DNA of 64,000 bases, from the NCBI GenBank assembly GCA_032000125.1, contig DAMALH010000007.1, positions 1-64,000 of the forward strand. The letters are read 5' to 3'. The DNA comes from Dryocola sp032000125 (GTDB lineage Bacteria > Pseudomonadota > Gammaproteobacteria > Enterobacterales > Enterobacteriaceae). Shown here one piece after another: positions 27,608-35,613 of the stretch. The notes under the pieces are model-generated. The model had not been told where the DNA came from. It did not search any database and saw only the letters and a program-made list of their open reading frames with translations. Positions within the stretch are counted from its first letter, which is position 1. Each line of letters opens with the position of its first letter. A program made the position numbers and the translations under genes.

Positions 27608-28240
27608 ATGACAGACTCACTAAGACCACGAAAATCGCCGGTTCAGGCACGATCTGCCGCAACCGTTGCCGCTTTACATACCGCAACCATTCAGGTTTTG
27701 ACCCGCGAAGGCCTGAGCCGCTGCACCACCACCAGGGTGGCCCGCCGCGCCGGCATCTCGGTAGGCAGCCTGTATCAGTATTATCCCAATCGGGACGTTT
27801 TACTGGTGGCGGTGCTGGAACAGCACCTGAACGAGGTGGCGTCTGCGGTTGAAGCCGCCTGTCATAAAAGCAAAAATCAACCGGTAGCCAGGATGGCTTC
27901 GGCACTGGTAACGGTGTTCCTGGCCGCTAAGCTTCGCGATCCGCAGGAGTCAAAAGCGCTGTATGCGGTAGCGGGCGAGCAGGATGGCACAAAGCTTGTT
28001 GCCACGATGCACGGACGGCTGGTTACCGCGGTGGCAGAAATGCTGAACAGCGCCACGGATGCGGATTTTGCTACTCCTACCATTACCGCCACCGTCGCGC
28101 TTGGCGCGATCGTCGGGCCGGTGAGAGCGCTGCTGGAAGGCCTTGCTGAGCCGGGGTTTGAAGCCTGCCTTGCGGAGCAACTGACGTTGTTGCTACAGGG
28201 GTATTTGCAGGCGGAAAGCGCTATGGCGGCGTTACGGTAA
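27608..28240 (+). CDS. TetR-family regulator next to the YdbC-like reductase
   Basis: A 210-residue regulator starting at ATG 27608 (MTDSLRPRKSP); ATG 27566 is an alternative. The helix-turn-helix covers about residues 15-65 with RCTTTRVARRAGISVGSLYQYYPN. The C-terminal ligand domain is not typed. It is divergent from the aldo/keto reductase (88 bases apart) and its last 9 bases overlap the end of the next, convergent TetR gene. The two neighbours share the motif TTxRVAxxAGISxGSLYQYxPN, so they may be paralogues. Confidence 0.83.
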   Translation: MTDSLRPRKSPVQARSAATVAALHTATIQVLTREGLSRCTTTRVARRAGISVGSLYQYYPNRDVLLVAVLEQHLNEVASAVEAACHKSKNQPVARMASALVTVFLAAKLRDPQESKALYAVAGEQDGTKLVATMHGRLVTAVAEMLNSATDADFATPTITATVALGAIVGPVRALLEGLAEPGFEACLAEQLTLLLQGYLQAESAMAALR

Positions 28241-28876
28241 GCCAGCTTTTCCGGCGCATTTCTCAATATAAGCTTCAAACATATCCGCCATCGCGTTCGC
28301 CCAGGCCTCGATATCTGTCGCGGCGCGCGGTTTTTCTGAAAATGTATGCCCAACGCTGCTTAAGGTGGTGGTGATAAGCTCGCCGGCAAGCATGCGGGTC
28401 TGTGCCGATGCGTGTGGCAGCAGCTCCTGCATAAAAGCCTGATAAACCTTATCACCCGCTGATTTAGCTTCCTGCGCTTCTGGCGCATCCCGGTAAAGCG
28501 GTGCGGCGTCGTTAAGCGCCACGCGCATGGCGGCCTCTTCACACTCGGACCGGATAAAGGCATGCACCAGCGCCCGCAAACGTGCCAGCGGCGGCAGGCT
28601 TTGGTTCTCCAGAATGTTTTGCAGCATGGCGGTGGTCTGCTGCCACTCGTCGTGCTGTAACCGAAACAGGATTGCCGCCTTGTTTGGGAAATACTGATAC
28701 AGAGAGCCAATGCTGATCCCGGCTTTTTCAGCCACGCGCGCGGTAGTGAAGCGCTGCGCTCCCTCGCTTGCCAAAACCTGAGTAGCGGCCTGCAAAATAG
28801 CCAGCACCAGCTCCGCAGAACGTGCCTGCCTGGGGTGTTTTCTTGAGGAAATACGCGGGGTCTGGCGTTGGGTCAT
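28232..28876 (-). CDS. TetR-family regulator, divergent from the O-methyltransferase operon
   Basis: A 214-residue TetR regulator starting at ATG 28876 (MTQRQTPRISSRK) after AGGTG; a longer start at 28933 would cover the operator region. Helix-turn-helix: RFTTARVAEKAGISIGSLYQ. It is divergent from the O-methyltransferase and NAD(P)-binding genes, with a long inverted repeat between the starts, and probably represses them. Confidence 0.84.
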   Translation of the reverse strand: MTQRQTPRISSRKHPRQARSAELVLAILQAATQVLASEGAQRFTTARVAEKAGISIGSLYQYFPNKAAILFRLQHDEWQQTTAMLQNILENQSLPPLARLRALVHAFIRSECEEAAMRVALNDAAPLYRDAPEAQEAKSAGDKVYQAFMQELLPHASAQTRMLAGELITTTLSSVGHTFSEKPRAATDIEAWANAMADMFEAYIEKCAGKAGLP

Positions 28877-28910
28877 CGTTGCACCTGGGGGCCTGCGGGA
28901 ATGCGAATAG

Positions 28911-28963
28911 AAAATATGAGTAATTGCTCGCATTATATCAAGGCGACGAATTATTCATATTTT
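28911..28963. promoter_or_regulatory. Long inverted repeat, candidate double operator
   Basis: The arm AAAATATGAGTAATT (28911-28925) is repeated in inverse order at 28949-28963 with one mismatch, around a 23-base centre. Each arm carries a TGARTAATT core, so this may be two TetR binding sites flanking the shared promoter. Confidence 0.6.
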
Positions 28964-28979
28964 ATTTCAGGAAATCACT

Positions 28980-29639
28980 ATGGCCTCCACGCTGACTACC
29001 GCTCCTCTGGCATCCCTGCTGGAGACACTCTTGCAACAGGCCGATGCCGCCACCAGCCCGGCGCTGGCGACGCTTTCTCACGAAGAAAGCGAGCGTCTGA
29101 TGCGCAGTAAAACGGAGTACATCGATTTTTACGGCATGCTAAAAGATCTCTGGCTGCCGGTATCGCGCCAGACCGGGCGGCTGCTTTATATCCTCGCGCG
29201 CAGCATCCATGCGCGGCACGTCGTTGAATTTGGGACATCCTTTGGTATCTCGACTCTGCATCTGGCGGCAGCGTTACGGGATAACGGCGGCGGCAAAATT
29301 ATCAGCAGCGAATTTGAACCCTCAAAGGTGAACCGCGCTCGTGAACATATGGCCGCGGGGGGCCTGGCCGATCTGGTGGAAATCCGTGAAGGGGATGCCT
29401 TACAGACGCTGGCGCGGGATATGCCGGAAACTATCGACCTGCTATTGCTGGATGGCGCGAAAGCGCTGTATCCGGACATTCTCAGGCTGCTGGAAAAACG
29501 CCTGCGGCCCGGCGCTCTGGTCATTGCTGATGATGCGGATCAAAGCCCGGAGTACCTGGCGTATGTGCGTAATGCGGCTAATGGCTGGCTGTCGGTGGCG
29601 TTTACCGACGATGTTGAAGTATCAATAAGACTGGGCTAG
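28980..29639 (+). CDS. SAM-dependent O-methyltransferase
   Basis: A 219-residue class I methyltransferase of the caffeoyl-CoA/catechol O-methyltransferase group. SAM motif I is VVEFGTSFGISTLHLA (about residue 80), the acidic loop IISSEFEP, and the catalytic-metal aspartate region LLLLDGAK. AGGAAA precedes the ATG. It is 12 bases from the following NAD(P)-binding gene. The acceptor is unknown; phenolic or quinone detoxification is an inference from the family. Confidence 0.84.
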   Translation: MASTLTTAPLASLLETLLQQADAATSPALATLSHEESERLMRSKTEYIDFYGMLKDLWLPVSRQTGRLLYILARSIHARHVVEFGTSFGISTLHLAAALRDNGGGKIISSEFEPSKVNRAREHMAAGGLADLVEIREGDALQTLARDMPETIDLLLLDGAKALYPDILRLLEKRLRPGALVIADDADQSPEYLAYVRNAANGWLSVAFTDDVEVSIRLG

Positions 29640-29651
29640 GGGGAAGAAACG

Positions 29652-30518
29652 ATGCGTGTATTTGTTACTGGTGCAAGCGGCTGGGTGGGCTCGGCCGTGG
29701 TTGAAGAATTGCTCGGGGCCGGGCATAAGGTGTCCGGTCTGGTGCGTTCCGATGAGAAAGCCGGGCAGCTTATTGCCACCGGCGCGCAGGCGGTAAGGGG
29801 AACGCTGGAGGACGTGAATGTCCTGCACGATGCCGCCGCCGCTGCCGATGCGGTGATACACACGGCCTTTAACCACGATTTTTCCCGGTTCGCTGAAAAC
29901 TGTGAACAGGATCGGAAGGTGATTGAAACGCTGGGAAACGCGCTGGCTGGCTCTGACCGTCCACTGCTGGTGACATCCGGCCTGTCCGGGCTGCCAAAAG
30001 GCGCAACAGAAGAGGATTTACCCAATCCTGCATCCCTGCGCCAATCCGAAACGGCTGCCAGGGCGCTGAACGTTCGTGGCATTCATGCAGCCTCAGTTCG
30101 TTTGCCGCCCTCGGTTCACGGCGAAGGCGACCACGGTTTTGTGCCGATATTAATACGGCTGGCACGGGAGAAAGGCGTCTCGGCCTGGGCGGGTAACGGC
30201 ACGAACTGCTGGTCCGGCGTACATCGACGAGATGCGGCACGGGTTTATCTGCTGGCGCTGGAGCAGGGTGTCACTGAACTGGTCTATCATGCGGTTGCAG
30301 ATGAGTCCGTACCGTTCCGGGATATTGCGGAGGCGATTGGGCGTAATCTGGGTTTGCCGGTGGGCGAACGGGAACGTGAACACTTTGGCTGGTTTGCCAT
30401 GATGGCGGGCGCGGAAATGGCAGCAAATAGCGCCCATACCCGAACCCTGCTGGGCTGGCAGCCGCGGGAAATTGACCTGCTAAGCGATCTGCAAAACCCG
30501 GCCTATTACCAGCTTTAA
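29652..30518 (+). CDS. Extended-SDR NAD(P)-binding oxidoreductase
   Basis: A 288-residue NAD-dependent epimerase/NmrA-like protein with the glycine-rich loop VTGASGWVG at the N-terminus, VIHTAFNHDFSRF and VRLPPSVHGEGDHGF. The classical YxxxK pair is not obvious, as in several members of this SDR group that act as quinone or imine reductases. Second gene of a two-gene operon with the methyltransferase and followed by a terminator. Confidence 0.83.
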   Translation: MRVFVTGASGWVGSAVVEELLGAGHKVSGLVRSDEKAGQLIATGAQAVRGTLEDVNVLHDAAAAADAVIHTAFNHDFSRFAENCEQDRKVIETLGNALAGSDRPLLVTSGLSGLPKGATEEDLPNPASLRQSETAARALNVRGIHAASVRLPPSVHGEGDHGFVPILIRLAREKGVSAWAGNGTNCWSGVHRRDAARVYLLALEQGVTELVYHAVADESVPFRDIAEAIGRNLGLPVGEREREHFGWFAMMAGAEMAANSAHTRTLLGWQPREIDLLSDLQNPAYYQL

Positions 30519-30521
30519 CGC

Positions 30522-30554
30522 AACAATCTGGCCGCTTTAAGTGGCCAGATTGTT
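30522..30554 (+). terminator. Terminator of the methyltransferase/SDR operon
   Basis: AACAATCTGGCC and GGCCAGATTGTT form a perfect 12-bp stem with a 9-base loop immediately after the SDR stop; the T run of the right arm continues into TAT. Confidence 0.8.
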
Positions 30555-30704
30555 TATCTGGATCATATGGCATGCCGCTCTTGCGCGCGTCAGGCGATTT
30601 TTAGTCTCTTCGTTTCGCCATGACGATTGCCAACGTTTTATTTTACTGCCCGGTCTGGAAATGGTGCTGAAAGGCGGCTTCTGATGCGCTATGTATGGCT
30701 GCTG

Positions 30705-31037
30705 TTATTCTTTATCGCGAGGTTTGCCGGGCATGTTCCTGACCGATTTCATTTCATACTGTCCGTTAGGATCCATCGCTTCAACGGCTTTTTGCAGCTC
30801 AGCAAGAGCAAACTTGAGGGAGGCGACTTCCTCCCTCAGATTCTGTACTTCCTGCTCGTGCGTTATCGTCCGGCTGACTTTAGGGAAAGCGCTGAAAACA
30901 TCTTCCTCATGGAACATACGAACCTGGCGGTTATCAACCGTAACCAACTGATATTTCAGGCGGCCGCTGTTGATGGCGTTATAGATGGTTTTACGGCTGA
31001 CCATCGCTAACTCAATGACATCGCTGATTCGGAGCAT
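30705..31037 (-). CDS. Small HTH (MerR/excisionase-type) protein with coiled coil, last gene of a PTS operon
   Basis: About 110 residues. The N-terminal winged helix-turn-helix is MLRISDVIELAMVSRKTIYN, followed by VRMFHEEDVFSAF and a C-terminal heptad segment (EVQNLREEVASLKFALAEL) likely to dimerise it. Start at ATG 31037 after AAGGG; a start at 31067 is possible. It follows the EIIA gene by tens of bases on the same strand, so it is presumably a regulator tied to the PTS operon. Not recognised as a named protein. Confidence 0.72.
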   Translation of the reverse strand: MLRISDVIELAMVSRKTIYNAINSGRLKYQLVTVDNRQVRMFHEEDVFSAFPKVSRTITHEQEVQNLREEVASLKFALAELQKAVEAMDPNGQYEMKSVRNMPGKPRDKE

Positions 31038-31079
31038 CTCTTTCCCTTGCTTTTCTGCCTCACTCATCTCAGGGCTATT

Positions 31080-31532
31080 CTAACTTGCGACGACGGCATC
31101 CCTGAACACTTTTGCTATCTCCTCCGGCGCTAGTTTAGCAATATGGTGAACCCGATCCTGTTCTGACAGTAAGGCAAACAGAGACTGAATAATCACTACC
31201 TTTTCACAGTTCGGATCGATGGCCATCATAATGACTATCTCAGGGACGACTACTTCTTCAGGTTCATCCGTGCGGTGAAACTCTATGCCGCACTGGTTGA
31301 TAGCAATAGCGAAGCCGGTACGATTTACATGTTCAAATTCCGTATGCGGAATAGCAATGCTGTGGGTTTCCATAAAAATACCGGTGGGGTAAACCTTCTC
31401 CCTCTCCAGCACGCCGTCGGTGAAGGAAGGTTTTACCAGTCCATCTGCCTGCAGGCTTGCCGCCAGCTTTTTTAGCAGTCCCGTCCGGCTGACGGGCTGG
31501 TTAAACTTGAATACACGCTGTGCGCTGAACAT
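31080..31532 (-). CDS. PTS EIIA, galactitol/fructose type
   Basis: Phosphocarrier of 150 residues in the GatA-like group of the mannitol/fructose EIIA family. The phosphorylated histidine is H63 in SIAIPHTEFEHV; the helical C-terminus (VVIIQSLFALLSEQD) is typical. The ATG overlaps no upstream gene but lies 2 bases after the EIIC stop with a GAGGGGGA site formed by the end of that gene. Sugar specificity unknown. Confidence 0.88.
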   Translation of the reverse strand: MFSAQRVFKFNQPVSRTGLLKKLAASLQADGLVKPSFTDGVLEREKVYPTGIFMETHSIAIPHTEFEHVNRTGFAIAINQCGIEFHRTDEPEEVVVPEIVIMMAIDPNCEKVVIIQSLFALLSEQDRVHHIAKLAPEEIAKVFRDAVVAS

Positions 31533-31534
31533 AA

Positions 31535-32899
31535 TTATTCCCCCTCTTCCTGCGCTATCTCAGCCTGCAGCTCGTTTTCCTTTTGTAGCTTGCGGCGGTT
31601 CCATAGCAGCAGTCCCAGCGTGCACAGGCTCAGAATACCCACGCCGATGGCCTTAAAGTAGAAGCTCTGGATGATTACCCACGGCAGCATAGCGCCGGCG
31701 TAATCAACGCTGCTGATGCTGGTTGTGCCCTGGGGAAGCGAGAAGCCGGTGCTGACCGCGGTACTGGTAACGATCGGCGCAAGGCTTGTGCCAATCAGCA
31801 ATGCCAGGCTCAGGGTCAACAGGGCGGTCAGCAGGGTGCGGAACATATCACCACGGCAAACGGCGGTTACCAGCACGAACGCGAAAGGCAGTCCGGTGAG
31901 CGAAGCGAAGGGCAGGAACTGGTTACCCGGCACTATGGCTGCCAGAACCAGCATTACCGGGATCATCAGCATTGATACTGACAGCGTCACCGGGTGGCCA
32001 ACGCTGACGGCCGAGTCGAGACCGATAGTTATTTTGCCAAAAGAACCTGCCCTTGACTGGGCAATTTCCTGAATGCGTTCGCTAATCGGATAGACGCCTT
32101 CCATAAGCATTTTTGCCATGCGGGGAATGATGGTCATCACCGCGGCCATGGTAATGGCGGTTTGCAAAATCATTTTAACTTCGATACCGGCGATGATCCC
32201 CAGCAGCGCGCCAATAATTGCGCCGAGCGAGGCCGGATCGCCAAGAATAGACAACCGCCTTTGAATAACCTCAGTATCAATTTTTATGTCCCGCACCAGC
32301 GGAATACGATCGACAATGGCGTTGACCAGCCAGGCAGCCGGGACAAAGGAAACTGAAAAGCCGTGCGGCACGGATATTGCCGGCAGATTCAGGTATTTTT
32401 CCACGTCGCCGCTGGTCCGGTCGGCAATAATCATCGTAATAATGCAGTTCAGGGCGGCGGCAAAAATACCCAGCCACAGGCTATTGGTAATAATTGCCAC
32501 CAGAGAACCGGTAAATGCGTGGTGCCAGAGATTCCAGATATCAACGTTAAGAATGCGGGTGGTTTTGGTGTACAGCATCAGCATATTAATGGCGACGCAA
32601 ACGGGAATAACCAGCGCGCCAACGCGGGTGCCCATTGCCACGGCCGCAGCGGCAGGCCAACCGACATCCAGCACTGAAAAATTAAGGCCGAAGCGCTCAA
32701 CGATGGCATGGCTGACCGGCGTCAGCGAGTCAATCATCAGGTTAACGGTAATGCTCAGACCAATAAAGCCAATACCGACCATTAGCCCGGCTTTAATCGC
32801 CCTTGAAAGCGGGATGCGTAATAGTAAGCCGAGGATAATAAATATCATCGGCATCATTACCGATGCCCCCAGATTGACAATGTAATCGATAATAAACAT
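31535..32899 (-). CDS. PTS EIIC, galactitol (Gat) family
   Basis: Membrane channel of 454 residues, similar to GatC/SgcC-type EIIC. Repeated hydrophobic segments start with YIVNLGASVMMPMIFIILGL and include VGWPAAAAVAMGTRVGAL and GLDSAVSVGHPVTLSVSMLM. GGGAG lies 8 bases before the ATG. It lies between EIIB and EIIA in a tight operon. No gat dehydrogenase, kinase or aldolase is adjacent, so the imported polyol or sugar cannot be named. Confidence 0.88.
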   Translation of the reverse strand: MFIIDYIVNLGASVMMPMIFIILGLLLRIPLSRAIKAGLMVGIGFIGLSITVNLMIDSLTPVSHAIVERFGLNFSVLDVGWPAAAAVAMGTRVGALVIPVCVAINMLMLYTKTTRILNVDIWNLWHHAFTGSLVAIITNSLWLGIFAAALNCIITMIIADRTSGDVEKYLNLPAISVPHGFSVSFVPAAWLVNAIVDRIPLVRDIKIDTEVIQRRLSILGDPASLGAIIGALLGIIAGIEVKMILQTAITMAAVMTIIPRMAKMLMEGVYPISERIQEIAQSRAGSFGKITIGLDSAVSVGHPVTLSVSMLMIPVMLVLAAIVPGNQFLPFASLTGLPFAFVLVTAVCRGDMFRTLLTALLTLSLALLIGTSLAPIVTSTAVSTGFSLPQGTTSISSVDYAGAMLPWVIIQSFYFKAIGVGILSLCTLGLLLWNRRKLQKENELQAEIAQEEGE

Positions 32900-32902
32900 T
32901 GC

Positions 32903-33184
32903 TTAACTCCCAGCGAGAATTAACGCTTTCACGTTAGTAAAAACCTTATCGGCGCCGATGCCTGTCAGCAGCGGCAGCGCGTTTACCACCGGAACGTTAA
33001 TTGAAAGCGGGGAGGTTGAAACGATAAAATCAATATCATCGCGGGTTTTCGCCTCCGCGACCGTGCCCTGGGAAATACGCACCTTAGCGAGCAAATCTTC
33101 TTTTTTCAGAAAGTCCTGCAGCTTATTTAAGGCAATAGTGCTGGTTGCCACGCCGGCGCCGCAACAAATCATCATATGTTTCAT
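32903..33184 (-). CDS. PTS EIIB, galactitol type
   Basis: A 93-residue phosphocarrier with the phospho-cysteine loop CCGAGVATST at the N-terminus (C8 the likely active residue), as in GatB-like EIIB. First gene of the B-C-A-HTH operon; AGGGA lies 8 bases before the ATG. Together with the next two genes it gives a complete EII, needing only EI and HPr. Confidence 0.87.
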   Translation of the reverse strand: MKHMMICCGAGVATSTIALNKLQDFLKKEDLLAKVRISQGTVAEAKTRDDIDFIVSTSPLSINVPVVNALPLLTGIGADKVFTNVKALILAGS

Positions 33185-33250
33185 ATTTTTGTCCCTTACT
33201 GTTTGTTGAGGGAGATTAAAGCATGCAAATGAACGAGGAAGTGTGATCTG

Positions 33251-33266
33251 TGTGTAAAATTACACA
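33251..33266. promoter_or_regulatory. Palindrome upstream of the PTS operon
   Basis: TGTGTAAAATTACACA (7+2+7 symmetry) is followed at once by a second loose inverted repeat ACACATTCGTTGTGC, about 70 bases before the EIIB start. This is the usual place for an operator or activator site of the PTS operon. The cognate regulator is unknown. Confidence 0.5.
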
Positions 33267-33406
33267 TTGAGTACACATTCGTTGTGCAATCTGCCCCGTG
33301 CGTGACTGAATAGTTGTGTGATTCACGTTATAAATCAAATAACTAAATCAATGGTGCCAGGCCTGGCCTGGCGGGGAAGTGTGTAACCGCTACTTTAACC
33401 AGCGCG

Positions 33407-33553
33407 ATGAGCCGTGATTTTAACGGCGATAACCGGCCGTTTTTATGGCCCGGCCAGGCCAGCATCCTGAGGATTTCTGCCGGATACAATGTTGAAGCCG
33501 GGGATGTTATTAGGCTTGCTGGCGTTGGCTATTCGCTGTCGCAGACGCTATGA
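33407..33553 (+). other. Short open frame in the PTS/GntR spacer, possibly a gene remnant
   Basis: A 48-codon frame (MSRDFNGDNRPFLW...) open back to about 33347. Its composition is protein-like, but there is no clear ribosome site and no recognised relative. It covers most of an otherwise empty 240-base stretch of the 448-base spacer; it may be a decayed gene end or a chance frame. Confidence 0.2.
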
Positions 33554-33564
33554 TGAAGCCATTA

Positions 33565-33601
33565 TTGGCCTGACCGAATACGGCGATTTTGGTCAGGCCA
33601 A
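33565..33601. promoter_or_regulatory. Paired operator-like repeats upstream of the GntR gene
   Basis: TTGGCCTGACCGA (33565-33577) and TTGGTCAGGCCAA (33589-33601) are the same quasi-palindromic 13-mer with start-to-start spacing of 24 bases; their outer parts also form one larger inverted repeat. Position (32 bases before the GntR start codon) and symmetry suit a GntR-family autoregulatory operator. Confidence 0.65.
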
Positions 33602-33632
33602 ATTCACCCTTATTAAGCGGATATGAAAAAGC

Positions 33633-34373
33633 ATGAGACTTTATCAGGAGATTGGTCAGCAACTGCGTGATGCCATAAACCGTGGGACATACAGACCGGG
33701 AGATAAGTTACCTGCGGAGCGTGAAATCGCCAGCCAGTTCAACGTCAGCCGCAGCGTGGTCAGAGAGGCGCTTATTCTGCTGGAAGTAGAGCGGTGCATT
33801 GAAATTCGTAAAGGTTCCGGGGTGTATGTGCTTCCGGCTGCGCCGCGCGAATCCGCTGAGTCGCCCTCTTCTGATAGCGTTAGCTGTGGGGTATTTGAAC
33901 TGCTGCAGGCAAGGCAGCTCCTGGAAAGCGAAATCGCCTCTTTTGCCGCGCTGCAGGCAACCAAAAGCGATATCACCGAACTACGCAAAGCGATTGAACT
34001 TGAGCGGGAGCAGCTCTCCTCAGGGTATATCGCGGACGATACCGATGAGCATTTTCACTACCTCGTGGCGGCAGCCACGCAAAACGCAGCGCTGGTAGCT
34101 ATCGTTCAGGAGAGCTGGAAGCTGCGCAGCCGGCTTGGGATGTGGCAGAACCAGCACCGCGATACCAGCGATTTCAGCGCCCGCTGGCAATGGTTTGAAG
34201 ATCGCCTGCACATCTTACAGGCAATTCAACGACGGGATGCGAAAGGGGCGAAGAGGGCGATGTGGCAACACCTTGAAAACGTGAAAAATAAATTGCTTAC
34301 GCTTGCAGATACCGCCGCTGTGGATTTCGATGGTTTTTTGTTTACCTCCTCACCCATCGACGCTGACGACTAA
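33633..34373 (+). CDS. GntR/FadR-family regulator, UxuR/ExuR-like
   Basis: A 246-residue FCD-type regulator. The winged helix (about 1-68: YQEIGQQLRDAINRGTY, LPAEREIASQFNVSRSVVRE) is followed by a helical ligand domain with FELLQARQLLESEIASFAALQATK and the C-terminal MWQHLENVKNKL...FDGFLF pattern. Both stretches match E. coli UxuR and ExuR, repressors of hexuronate genes, but this is a paralogue: no uxu/uxa genes are adjacent. It is likely the controller of the following three genes through the repeated 13-mer. Confidence 0.87.
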   Translation: MRLYQEIGQQLRDAINRGTYRPGDKLPAEREIASQFNVSRSVVREALILLEVERCIEIRKGSGVYVLPAAPRESAESPSSDSVSCGVFELLQARQLLESEIASFAALQATKSDITELRKAIELEREQLSSGYIADDTDEHFHYLVAAATQNAALVAIVQESWKLRSRLGMWQNQHRDTSDFSARWQWFEDRLHILQAIQRRDAKGAKRAMWQHLENVKNKLLTLADTAAVDFDGFLFTSSPIDADD

Positions 34374-34389
34374 CCTTCCTTGCTTTAAA

Positions 34390-34433
34390 TTGATCAGGCC
34401 AAAAATGAGATTTCTCATGATTGGCTGGACCAA
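34390..34433. promoter_or_regulatory. Second pair of operator-like repeats, upstream of the two-unknown-gene operon
   Basis: TTGATCAGGCCAA (34390-34402) and TTGGCTGGACCAA (34421-34433) are further copies of the 13-mer, 31 bases apart, flanking an inner palindrome ATGAGATTTCTCAT. They lie in the 296-base spacer between the GntR gene and the next gene and probably mark its promoter. Confidence 0.65.
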
Positions 34434-34669
34434 TTTTGTGTCTTGCTTCACATAACCGCTGCAGATGGCTTTACCCGGCGGCTAAAACGCCACTATGCTC
34501 ATTTTATATTCTGACCCGCTACATGGGAGGAATAATAATTACGCTATTTTAACGCGCCTTTTAACAGGCGTGAGCGTTCAGGCTATGCGTTAATTTAATT
34601 GCTTTAATAATCCTTTATCCCATTTCTACAGCGGGCGGTATCGCTGTGACTTAAATATGAGAATACGCT

Positions 34670-35611
34670 ATGGATGATTACAGGCTGGCAAAGTTTAACC
34701 CGCTTAAAAAAATTATAACTTTTGATGAGTTTCATCGTGGCCATAATGGCTGGCTGGATTTAAGACCTAATTTTGTTAAATCTAATTTTGCGCCGCATTC
34801 ACAGGAGATTGACCTTATTCACTGGGGGCCGACGATGCTCTCTTCCGCCACCTTTCCGATGATGGGCACCCACGGAGCGATGAGCGGCGGCCACTGCCTT
34901 AAATTAGCCACCCGCGCGAACAGCGCGCCAATCGATCGGCCGCCCGCAGCGGGGAGCATGGGGCTGGCGATTAAACGCATGGCGGTGCCCGGCAGCCTGC
35001 ATTTATTACAGTTGGAAGCCTGGTTTACCTATACGCCAGAGCCATCCGTTGCCGGTCTGGGCGATCGGGACGTGCGCGCATTTGGCTGTTTCATCGACCT
35101 GCAAAGCCAGGGAAACCGCTGGATGCCGGGCGTGCGCTACGTCAACAGCGCCGACGGAGAACCCATTAAGCGCTGGCAATATTTTCGCGTTAGCGATGGG
35201 GTCGATCACCGGCGCTGGAACTACGGTCACGACGGCTGGCATAAGGTTGGCGTCGACGGCCAGTGGTATGGGCAGCGCCAGGCGGACGGCGGCGGTGATG
35301 GTTTTCAGTGGATAGATGATGGACATCAGGAACTGGTCGCCAATGAGGCCGATGACAAAATTAACTGGATGTATATGCGCCTGACCATTGACGTTTCACG
35401 CCGGGAATATGTGGCGCTGCAGTGTATGGATAAGGTAATGGATCTGCGTGGAAAACAACCCACCCTGGCGCCGGAATATAAAGGTATTACCGGGTTATTA
35501 AACCCTGTGTTCTTTATTGAAACCGGCGCTAATCGTCGAGTGTTTCTTTATCTCGACTCCGTGGTTATTTCTACCGATGGTTATATTAACCCTGAAGATA
35601 AAGGCGTATAA
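34670..35611 (+). CDS. Uncharacterised protein, first gene of a GntR-controlled cassette
   Basis: A 313-residue protein I do not recognise with certainty. There is no signal peptide or membrane segment, so it is probably cytoplasmic. It is rich in Trp, Tyr, Gly and Asp; stretches such as LQLEAWFTYTPEP, RRWNYGHDGWHKVG and NWMYMRLTIDVSRREY suggest a beta-sandwich, carbohydrate-related fold, but that is inference. The upstream leader is AT-rich with a poor ribosome site. The next gene starts 2 bases after its stop, and a transporter follows; the context suggests sugar or sugar-acid handling. Confidence 0.75.
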   Translation: MDDYRLAKFNPLKKIITFDEFHRGHNGWLDLRPNFVKSNFAPHSQEIDLIHWGPTMLSSATFPMMGTHGAMSGGHCLKLATRANSAPIDRPPAAGSMGLAIKRMAVPGSLHLLQLEAWFTYTPEPSVAGLGDRDVRAFGCFIDLQSQGNRWMPGVRYVNSADGEPIKRWQYFRVSDGVDHRRWNYGHDGWHKVGVDGQWYGQRQADGGGDGFQWIDDGHQELVANEADDKINWMYMRLTIDVSRREYVALQCMDKVMDLRGKQPTLAPEYKGITGLLNPVFFIETGANRRVFLYLDSVVISTDGYINPEDKGV

Positions 35612-35613
35612 AA

